Shown: one piece after another, positions 57,817-64,000 of the stretch | How positions within the stretch are numbered: position 1 is the stretch's first letter | Layout: every line of letters begins with the position of its first letter | Assembly: GCF_014205215.1 (NCBI RefSeq) | Contig: NZ_JACHNC010000001.1 | Location: 3,973,001 to 4,037,000, forward strand | Direction: 5' to 3' | DNA length: 64,000 bases | Source of the DNA: Actinoplanes lobatus | GTDB taxonomy: Bacteria > Actinomycetota > Actinomycetes > Mycobacteriales > Micromonosporaceae | The notes under the pieces: generated by a model | Database searches by the model: none | What the model was told of the DNA's origin: nothing | Seen by the model: only the letters and a program-made list of their open reading frames with translations | Program-made: the position numbers and the translations under genes

Positions 57817-58044
57817 ATGGCAGCCACTGGCACAGCTACCAGTACTGAGAAGGGTCGTCGAATCGTCGGTAGCGAGCGGCAGTCGCTCGCCAAGGACCTG
57901 GTGAAGCGTTACACCTCCGGCGAGAGCATCCGCGCGCTGGCCGCTTCCACCGGCCGTTCCTACGGATTCGTCCACCGGGTGCTCACCGAGTCGGGGGTTC
58001 AGTTGCGCCAGCGTGGCGGCGCCCGCCGCCGTAAGAAGGCGTGA
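57817..58044 (+). CDS. Small helix-turn-helix protein (Rv1473A-like)
   Basis: A 75-residue basic protein. A helical segment VGSERQSLAKDLVKRYTSG leads to the HTH SIRALAASTGRSYGFVHRVL, and the tail ends RQRGGARRRKKA. It resembles small actinobacterial DNA-binding proteins such as the Rv1473A product. ATG follows GTGAGGA. The stop overlaps the next GTG (GTGA), coupling it to the crotonase gene. Target unknown; regulation of the ABC-F neighbour is a guess. Confidence 0.8.
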   Translation: MAATGTATSTEKGRRIVGSERQSLAKDLVKRYTSGESIRALAASTGRSYGFVHRVLTESGVQLRQRGGARRRKKA

Positions 58045-58832
58045 CGTCCGGCAACGCTCGACCCAGTTCCACCGACGACGTCGGCGTTCGCTACGAACAG
58101 GACGGGCCGGTCGCGACGGTGACGTTGTGCCGGCCCGACGTTCTCAATGCCCAGACTCCGGCCATGTGGACGGAGCTCGGCAACATTTCACGAAAATTAC
58201 CGGGTGACGTACGGGTCGTCATTGTCCGGGGCGAGGGACGCGCGTTTTCCGCCGGCCTGGATCTGTCGGTGGCACGTGGCGACGGCGATTCTTCTCTGGC
58301 CGTCCTGGCACAGTTGTCCGCGTCCGAGTGCGCGGATCGGATTGCCGGGTTCCAGACCGCGTTCACCTGGTTGCGCAGTCCGTCCATTGTGACGATTGCC
58401 GCTGTGCAAGGACACGCGATCGGCGCCGGCTTCCAGCTCGCGCTGAACTGTGACATGCGGGTCCTCGCCGACGACGCGCGGTTCTCCATGGCCGAGGTCA
58501 CCCTCGGGCTGGTTCCCGATCTGGGCGGTACGAAACGGCTCACCGAGCTGGTCGGCCCGTCCCGGGCGCTGGAGATATGCGTGACCGGCCGGCGGATGGC
58601 GGCCGACGAGGCGGACCGGATCGGCCTGGCGACGGCCGTGGTCCCCCGAGCCGAACTGGACGGGGCGGTGGCCGACCTCGCCGCGGCGGTGCTGGCCGCG
58701 GACGGTGGTGCGGTCGCCGAGATCAAGGCCCTGCTCGTGGGTGCGCCCCAGCGGTCGTACGCGGAGCAGGACCGGGCCGAGCGCGAAGCACAGACCCGCA
58801 GGTTGAGCGACCTGCTGGGTTCCGGGGAGTAG
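58041..58832 (+). CDS. Enoyl-CoA hydratase/isomerase-family protein (EchA12-like)
   Basis: A 263-residue crotonase-fold protein: LCRPDVLNAQTPAMW, GEGRAFSAGLDLS (oxyanion hole), GHAIGAGFQLALNCDMRVL and FSMAEVTLGLVPDLGG. The first catalytic Glu of true hydratases (usually GCELA) is Gln here; the second (AEVTLG) is kept. It may therefore not hydrate enoyl-CoA. GTG start overlaps the HTH stop. Confidence 0.85.
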   Translation: MTSGNARPSSTDDVGVRYEQDGPVATVTLCRPDVLNAQTPAMWTELGNISRKLPGDVRVVIVRGEGRAFSAGLDLSVARGDGDSSLAVLAQLSASECADRIAGFQTAFTWLRSPSIVTIAAVQGHAIGAGFQLALNCDMRVLADDARFSMAEVTLGLVPDLGGTKRLTELVGPSRALEICVTGRRMAADEADRIGLATAVVPRAELDGAVADLAAAVLAADGGAVAEIKALLVGAPQRSYAEQDRAEREAQTRRLSDLLGSGE

Positions 58833-58905
58833 ATCACCTCCCGGGATTGTCGTACCCACGGGGCAGACTGTGTGCTGCCCCGTCGAACGGCACCCGGGAG
58901 GTGGC

Positions 58906-60804
58906 ATGTCCAGCTGGAGTGTCCTGCGCTCGATTCAGAACGCGGACCGGGTCAGCCGGCACCGTGTGCGCGAGGGCACATCGGGGCGGATCCTGCGGTT
59001 CGCCGTGCCGTACCGGCGTGACATCGCGGTGTTCCTGCTGACCGTGGTGCTCGCCGCCGGGATCGGCGTGGCCACCCCGCTGCTCGCCGGCGACGTGATC
59101 AACGCGATCACCGCCGGGCGGGCGGACGCGGTGATCCGGATCGCTCTGGTGATCGCCGTGCTGGCCGTCGCCGAGGCGCTGCTGTCGCTCGCCCAGCGGT
59201 GGTATTCGGCACGCATCGGCGAGGGCATCATCCTCGACCTGCGCACCCGGGTCTACGACCACGTGCAGCGCATGCCGTTGCAGTTCTTCGCGCGCACCCA
59301 GACCGGCGCCCTGGTCAGCCGGCTCAACAACGACGTCGTCGGCGCGCAGCGGGCCTTCACGTCGACGCTCTCCGGCGTGGTCAGCAACGTCATCCAGCTG
59401 GTCCTCACGGCCGGGGTGATGTTCACCCTGTCCTGGCAGATCACCGCCCTGTCGCTGTTCCTGCTGCCGGTCTTCATCGTGCCGGCGCGACGGGTGGGCA
59501 AGCGGCTCGCCGAGATCACCCGGGAGTCGTACAACCTCGACGCGAAGATGAACGCGACGATGACCGAGCGGTTCAACGTCTCCGGCGCGCTGCTCGTCAA
59601 GCTCTTCGGGCGGCCGGAGGTCGAGGCGGCCCGGTTCGGCGAGCGCGCCGGCCGGGTCCGCGACATCGGCGTCCAGCAGGCGATGTATTCCCGGACCTTC
59701 TTCGTCGCGATGCTGCTCGTGGCCTCGCTCGCGCAGGCGCTGACGTACGGGCTGGGCGGCTGGCTGGCGGTCCGCGGCGACGTCTCGGCCGGCACCGTCG
59801 TCACCCTGGCTCTGCTGCTCACCCGGCTGTACGGTCCGCTCACCGCGCTCAGCAACGTCCGGGTCGACGTGATGAGCGCGCTGGTCTCCTTCGACCGGGT
59901 CTTCGAGGTGCTGGACCTGCGGCCGGGCATCGCCGAGAAGCCGGGCGCCACACCCATCCCGGCCGGCTCCGGGCTCATCGAGTTCCGGGACGTCCGGTTC
60001 CGCTACCCCAGCGCCGCCGAGGTGTCGCTCGCCACCCTGGAGGACGTCGCCAGCCTCGACCACCGGGAGAACGAGGAGGTCCTCGCCGGCCTCGACCTCA
60101 CCGTCGAGCCGGGGCAGATGGTCGCGCTCGTCGGCCCGTCCGGCGCCGGCAAGTCCACCACGTCGATGCTGGTCTCCCGGGTCTACGACGTGACCGGCGG
60201 CTCGGTCCGGATCGGTGGGGTCGACGTGCGCGACGCCACCCTCGAGTCATTGCGCGACACCGTCGGCGTCGTCACCCAGGACTCGCACCTGTTCCACGAG
60301 ACCATCGCCGACAACCTCCGGTACGCACGACCAGGCGCCACCGAGGAACAGATGTGGGACGCGCTCGCCGGCGCACGGATCGCCGGGCTGGTGCGGGCCC
60401 TGCCGGACGGGCTCGACACCGTGGTGGGGGAGCGCGGCTACCGGTTCTCCGGCGGGGAGAAACAGCGGCTCGCCATCGCCCGGCTGCTGCTCAAACAGCC
60501 GTCGATCGTGATCCTCGACGAGGCCACCGCCCACCTGGACAGCGAATCCGAGGCGGCCGTGCAACGGGCGCTCGCCGAGGCGCTGCGCGGGCGGACGGCG
60601 CTGGTCATCGCGCACCGGCTCTCCACCATTCGGGAGGCCGACCAGATCCTGGTTCTGGACCGCGGGCGCATCGTCGAGCGCGGCCGGCATGAGGAGCTGA
60701 TCGTGGCGGGTGGGCTCTACGCCGATCTCTACCGGACCCAGTTCGCGGAGCTCCCATCGCGAGAGATGGCGGTCGGCCCACTCGCCGGTGACGATCGGGG
60801 TTAG
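58906..60804 (+). CDS. ABC exporter, fused permease-ATPase
   Basis: A 632-residue half-transporter. Six helices lie between about 30 and 330 (with FFARTQTGALVSRLNNDV and the coupling region SYNLDAKMNATMTERFNVSG), then the ATPase: GPSGAGKST, Q-loop VVTQDSHLFHETI, signature FSGGEKQRLAIARLLL, Walker B IVILDEATAHLDS and ALVIAHRLSTI. It would act as a homodimer or pair with another half. The ATPase has a small insert (ASLDHRENEEV) before Walker A. ATG 58906 has GGGAGGTGG; the first 12 upstream codons are not needed. Substrate unknown. Confidence 0.9.
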   Translation: MSSWSVLRSIQNADRVSRHRVREGTSGRILRFAVPYRRDIAVFLLTVVLAAGIGVATPLLAGDVINAITAGRADAVIRIALVIAVLAVAEALLSLAQRWYSARIGEGIILDLRTRVYDHVQRMPLQFFARTQTGALVSRLNNDVVGAQRAFTSTLSGVVSNVIQLVLTAGVMFTLSWQITALSLFLLPVFIVPARRVGKRLAEITRESYNLDAKMNATMTERFNVSGALLVKLFGRPEVEAARFGERAGRVRDIGVQQAMYSRTFFVAMLLVASLAQALTYGLGGWLAVRGDVSAGTVVTLALLLTRLYGPLTALSNVRVDVMSALVSFDRVFEVLDLRPGIAEKPGATPIPAGSGLIEFRDVRFRYPSAAEVSLATLEDVASLDHRENEEVLAGLDLTVEPGQMVALVGPSGAGKSTTSMLVSRVYDVTGGSVRIGGVDVRDATLESLRDTVGVVTQDSHLFHETIADNLRYARPGATEEQMWDALAGARIAGLVRALPDGLDTVVGERGYRFSGGEKQRLAIARLLLKQPSIVILDEATAHLDSESEAAVQRALAEALRGRTALVIAHRLSTIREADQILVLDRGRIVERGRHEELIVAGGLYADLYRTQFAELPSREMAVGPLAGDDRG

Positions 60805-60952
60805 TGCCCGTCCGGCCGATCGCGCGAGGAGCCGCCGGCCGAGTCCGCCACGTGTGTGATCGAGTCCGAGTCCGAGTCCGAGGGCCGTCGGCCGGCCCAA
60901 CCGCGATCGTCACGCTTTGGTGGGGCGATTGGGCTGGGCCTGGCCGTGATTG

Positions 60953-62347
60953 TCACGGTTTAGTGGGGCGATGGTGGGCAGGGTGGCGGTGGAGCAGGCC
61001 GCGAGCCGGCAGCACGCTGTCCGGGTGATCGGAGCCGGCCGGCTGCGGGGCCGGTGAGGCGGTCGCGTCCTCGCGGGAGTCCGGCGGGCCGGCGGGGGTG
61101 GTGCTGGTGGCGCCGGAGGGGGTGGCGCTGATGGCTGCGGCGGGTGTGGCGCCGGTGGCTGTGGCGGGGGTCGCCGGCTGGCCGCTGTGTTGTGCGAAGC
61201 GGGCGGCCAAGGGCTTCGCGGTCAGGCCGTGAGCGAAGACGCTGAACAGGACGGTCAGGCCGATCACGGCGACGGCACGGTCCGCCTGCGGGCCGAGACC
61301 CTCCACCGCGAGCATGGCGAAGACGATCGACGCCAGGCCGCGCGGGCCGAACCAGCTGATGAAGGCGATCGTCCGGAGTGGGAGGCCGCTGCCGATCAGG
61401 GACAGCGCGGCCGGCAGCATCCGGATCACCGTGAGGCTCAGGAGCGCGTACCCGAGCACCAGCCAGTCGGTGTTGGCGATGACGATCGGCACCGCGGCCG
61501 CACCGAAGATCAACCAGGTCAGCAGGGAGGCCAGGCCGGCGGTCTGCTCGACGTAGAAGACCTCGCGCGCGCTGCCCCGGCCCGCCGCCGCCCCGAACAC
61601 GATGCCGGCCACGAAAGCGGCAACGAAACCGTTGCCACCCAGCCAGTGCGTGCCGGTGTAGACGGCCAGGGCCAGCGCCAGCACGCCCGGCCCGGCGAAG
61701 TCCTCGGACGCCCAGCCCCGGGCCCGGGCGGTGCGCATCGCCCGGCCGCCCACCAGCCCGGCGCCGACACCGGCGGCCACGCCGATCGCCAGTTCGCCGA
61801 TCGCCGTGTGCGAACTGCCGGAGGTGGCGGCCGCACCGGCGATGGCCAGCGTCACGACCGGGGTCGCGATGCCGTCGTTGAGTCCACTCTCCACATTGAG
61901 CGTCCGGCGGATCCGCTCCGGCACCGACGGGTCGGACATCACCGCCGCGCCCAGGGCCGCGTCCGTCGGCGCCAGGGCGGCCCCGATCAGGAGCGCCAGC
62001 CAGAATCCCAGCTCGCCGAAGAACACGGCGGCCAGGAGGGTTCCCACCGCGATCGTCAGCGGCAGGCCGATCCCCAACAGTCGTGCGTAGAGACCCAGGT
62101 CGGCGCGGAACTCCGGCAACCCGACCCGGGACGCGTCGGCGAACAGCACCCAGACCAGGGTGATCTCGGCCAGCAGCCGGACCAGCTCACGGGTGGCCTC
62201 CGGGTCGGGCATCGGGCCGGTGGAGAGCAGCAGGCCGGCGCTGACGAACAGGATCGGCGCGGTGAGGTCGGCGCGACCCAGCCGCGCCGACCACAACCCC
62301 CAACCGAAGACGGCGAGCAGCGCCATTGCCACCGCCGCCTCATTCAT
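60953..62347 (-). CDS. CPA1-family cation/proton antiporter
   Basis: A 464-residue antiporter with about 12 helices. ALAPTDAALGAAVMSDPSVP and NVESGLNDGIATPVV hold the ion-binding Asp pair (ND motif); AFISWFGPRGLASIVFAML is typical NhaP/KefB. A 90-residue soluble C-terminus is Thr/Ala/Pro-rich and ends His/Arg-rich. ATG at 62347 (MNEAAVA) is preferred over the upstream start. The 148-bp gap before the ABC gene holds GTCCGA triplets and a short duplicated TTGGTGGGGCGAT/TTAGTGGGGCGAT. Confidence 0.88.
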   Translation of the reverse strand: MNEAAVAMALLAVFGWGLWSARLGRADLTAPILFVSAGLLLSTGPMPDPEATRELVRLLAEITLVWVLFADASRVGLPEFRADLGLYARLLGIGLPLTIAVGTLLAAVFFGELGFWLALLIGAALAPTDAALGAAVMSDPSVPERIRRTLNVESGLNDGIATPVVTLAIAGAAATSGSSHTAIGELAIGVAAGVGAGLVGGRAMRTARARGWASEDFAGPGVLALALAVYTGTHWLGGNGFVAAFVAGIVFGAAAGRGSAREVFYVEQTAGLASLLTWLIFGAAAVPIVIANTDWLVLGYALLSLTVIRMLPAALSLIGSGLPLRTIAFISWFGPRGLASIVFAMLAVEGLGPQADRAVAVIGLTVLFSVFAHGLTAKPLAARFAQHSGQPATPATATGATPAAAISATPSGATSTTPAGPPDSREDATASPAPQPAGSDHPDSVLPARGLLHRHPAHHRPTKP

Positions 62348-62445
62348 GCCCCGATCAGACCGTGCGACGGGTACGACCGGATCACCCCGGCCGGATGAGC
62401 GATTCGGCGCCCGCACATCGAGGGGGTTGGATTAGGCTCGGCCGG

Positions 62446-62832
62446 ATGGAGACGGTCGCGCGCAATCCGATCGACGGTGTCTACCCGCCTACCGGCGACT
62501 ACGTGCACGCCATGGAGGTTCGAGGGGCGCAGCGGATGCTCTTCGTCTCCGGGACGATGGGGCTCGATCCGGGTGGGCGGCCGGGCGCGGATCTCACCGA
62601 ACAGCTCGAACTCGTCTGGAACAACATCCGCGCCATCCTGGCCTCGGCGGGGATGACGGTGGACAACGTCGTCCGCCTGACCAGCTATCTGCGGGACGCG
62701 TCCTACGCCGGGGAGAACGCGGCGGCCCGGGTGGCGGCGCTCGGCGGGCGGGCCATCGCGACCACGGCGATCGTCGTACAGACGCTGGAGAGCGATTGGC
62801 TCATCGAGCTGGAGATCATCGCGGTGGCCTGA
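62446..62832 (+). CDS. Rid-family (YjgF/RidA) protein
   Basis: A 128-residue protein with LFVSGTMGLDPGG, QLELVWNNIRAILASAGMTV, VVRLTSYLRD and the C-terminal LIELEIIAVA. RidA-type members hydrolyse reactive 2-aminoacrylate intermediates; I could not confirm the catalytic Arg. A TAGGCT -10 at 62433-62438 places the start of transcription at the ATG, so it is probably leaderless. The last 17 bp overlap the convergent glycosylase gene. Confidence 0.85.
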   Translation: METVARNPIDGVYPPTGDYVHAMEVRGAQRMLFVSGTMGLDPGGRPGADLTEQLELVWNNIRAILASAGMTVDNVVRLTSYLRDASYAGENAAARVAALGGRAIATTAIVVQTLESDWLIELEIIAVA

Positions 62833-63430
62833 GCGTCGCGGCGCGGAGCGCCGCGAACTCGCTGATCAGGGCGGGCAGCTGGAAGTGCGCGTTCAGGCCG
62901 CTCGGGTTCGGCAACACCCACACCGGTACGCCCGCGAGCGCCTCGCCCTGTGGCCCGAACCGTGCCTTCGGGCGGCCGAAGGCGGCGCGGTAGGCGGTCA
63001 CCCCGAGCACCGCGAGGCACTGCGGCCGTAGGTGGGCCACCCGTTCGGTGAGCCGGGCGCCGCCCTCGGCGTACTCCTCGGGGGAGAGTTCGTCGGCGCG
63101 GGCGGTGGCCCGGGCCACGACGTTGGTGATGCCGAGTCCGAGGGCGGGCAGCAGGTGCTGCTCGGAGGGGGTCAGCAGGCGGTCCGTGAAGCCGGCGCCG
63201 TGCAGCGCCGGCCAGAACCGGTTGCCGGGCCGGGCGAAGTGGTGGCCGGTCGCCGCCGAGTAGAGGCTCGGGTTGATGCCGGAGAACAGCACCAGCAGAT
63301 CGGGCCCGGCCACGTCGGGGACGGTCCGCCCGGCGGCCGCCGCCACCTCGTCGGCGCTCGGACGGCGTACCGTCGCGGGTTCGCCGTCGTGCCGGCCCGC
63401 GGAGGCCGGCTCGGTGGGCGGAAGGGTCAC
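62816..63430 (-). CDS. mug: G/U mismatch-specific uracil DNA glycosylase (Mug/TDG type)
   Basis: A 204-residue UDG-superfamily protein. GINPSLYSAATGHHFARPGN (motif A, Asn in the place of the catalytic residue), FWPALHGAGF, GLGITNVVARATARA and LPNPSGLNAHF (motif B) mark the Mug family. It removes uracil or thymine opposite guanine. The N-terminal 40 residues are a low-complexity extension. GTG start overlaps the SDR stop (GTGA). Confidence 0.93.
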   Translation of the reverse strand: MTLPPTEPASAGRHDGEPATVRRPSADEVAAAAGRTVPDVAGPDLLVLFSGINPSLYSAATGHHFARPGNRFWPALHGAGFTDRLLTPSEQHLLPALGLGITNVVARATARADELSPEEYAEGGARLTERVAHLRPQCLAVLGVTAYRAAFGRPKARFGPQGEALAGVPVWVLPNPSGLNAHFQLPALISEFAALRAATLRPPR

Positions 63431-64000
63431 AGGGCGCGGAGGGCGCCGCCGTCGACGGGGACCGCCACGCCGGTCACGTAGCTGGCGGCCGGGGAGAGCA
63501 GGAAGGCCGCCACCCGCCCGAACTCGGTGGGCTCACCGATCCGGCTCAGCGGGATGTTCGCGGCGACCGCCTCGGCCGCGGCCGCCGGGTCGGAGGCGGC
63601 TTCGAAGAGCTCCCGGCTGCGGTCGGTCATGAAACGGCCCGGCAGGATGCTCAGCACCCGGACGCCGCGCGGGGCGAACTCGTCGGCCATGTCCTTCGCC
63701 ACCATCGCCAGGCCCGGCCGGAAACCGTTGGAGAGGCCGAGGCCGGCCAGCGGCGTCTTCACCGAGGTGGAGAGGACCAGGCCGATGGCGCCGCCCTCGG
63801 GCAGGGCGGCGGCGAACGTACGGGCCGCGCGCACCGAACCGAGGAACACCGTCTCGAAGGCGGTCGTCCACTGGTCGTCGCTCATGCTGGCCGCGGTGCC
63901 CGGAGTGGGGCCGCCGACCGAGATGAGCGCGCCGTCCAGCCGGCCGAACCGCTCCTGCGCGGCGTGCACCAGTTCGCGCGGGGTGCTCGGGTCGGCCAGG
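63427..64000 (-). CDS. Short-chain dehydrogenase/reductase-like (5' end beyond window)
   Basis: The C-terminal about 190 codons of an SDR; the Rossmann start lies off the right edge. It has ALISVGGPTPGTAASMSDDQW, a catalytic-Ser-like VLSTSV and RVLSILPGRFMTD, and ends YVTGVAVPVDGGALRAL. Where YxxxK is expected the sequence is LSNGFRPGLAMVAKD, so the Tyr is absent. It belongs to an SDR subgroup with SNxxRPGLA. Coupled to mug by GTGA. Confidence 0.85.
   Translation of the reverse strand, partial: LADPSTPRELVHAAQERFGRLDGALISVGGPTPGTAASMSDDQWTTAFETVFLGSVRAARTFAAALPEGGAIGLVLSTSVKTPLAGLGLSNGFRPGLAMVAKDMADEFAPRGVRVLSILPGRFMTDRSRELFEAASDPAAAAEAVAANIPLSRIGEPTEFGRVAAFLLSPAASYVTGVAVPVDGGALRAL

Noticed and set aside
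58848..58870. PafBC-like motif before the ABC exporter (TTGTCGTAC-N8-CAGACT)
   Set aside because: The -10 begins CA instead of TA, and the gene has no link to DNA damage.

Overview
The window is high-GC DNA (many GTG/TTG starts, ATGA/GTGA gene overlaps, leaderless promoters). It carries actinobacterial markers: RbpA, WhiA, OpcA, two maleylpyruvate-isomerase-fold mycothiol-dependent proteins, the uvrC-rapZ-yvcK-whiA-gap-pgk-tpiA-secG block, the tkt-tal-zwf-opcA-pgl block with heme genes alongside, and a sufR-B-D-fdx-C-S-U operon. Gene content and style suggest a member of the Micromonosporaceae (Actinoplanes-like); that placement is inference. Most of the window is core chromosome. The window opens inside typA/bipA and closes inside a short-chain dehydrogenase gene.

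Layout. 1-3.4 kb: typA (partial), a secreted lytic transglycosylase, an orphan divergent ribosomal protein L11 paralogue, and a ClpP-fold protein that has lost its nucleophile and its histidine. 3.5-9.5 kb: a 1609-residue Ser/Thr kinase-ATPase-TPR-GAF-histidine kinase, translationally coupled to a SigE-family sigma factor and followed by a membrane-anchored partner. 9.5-14.4 kb: a metallo-beta-lactamase/mycothiol-enzyme pair, rsgA with an upstream mini-ORF, a very long hairpin, and a GT-C-like membrane protein. 14.4-20.3 kb: uvrA and uvrC, both with promoters that fit the mycobacterial PafBC (RecA-independent) DNA-damage motif, separated by a Rieske lipoprotein. 20.3-27.5 kb: rapZ, yvcK, whiA, the lower-glycolysis operon, secG and rbpA. 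27.5-29.8 kb: an acetyltransferase, a secreted Pro-rich protein and a second sigma/membrane-partner pair. 29.8-31.6 kb: a gene-free, repeat-rich island with a 48-bp array, an inverted duplication, a perfect hairpin, and 71-bp and 14-bp arrays. 31.7-42 kb: the oxidative and non-oxidative pentose phosphate genes, ctaB and ctaA, and an ATP-grasp enzyme paired with an unknown small protein. 42.1-48.9 kb: the suf operon. 49-64 kb: transporters, DNA repair proteins (AlkD-like, Mug-like), an actinobacterial Vms1-like release factor, a YpfJ-type metallopeptidase, an ABC-F gene behind a leader-peptide attenuator followed by a small HTH gene and an EchA12-like gene, an ABC exporter, a CPA1 antiporter and a Rid protein.

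How the genes work together. The carbon genes form a near-complete set linking the pentose phosphate pathway to lower glycolysis, with the RapZ and YvcK genes beside them. The suf operon is a full regulator-to-assembly cassette. Translation stress recurs across the window (TypA, the L11 paralogue, RsgA, acVLRF1, ABC-F). The strongest candidates for something undescribed are the attenuated ABC-F leader, the L11 paralogue lacking the thiopeptide-binding proline segment, the degenerate ClpP next to it, the kinase/sigma operon, and the 29.8-31.6 kb repeat island. All calls come from reading the sequence; no database search or folding program was run.
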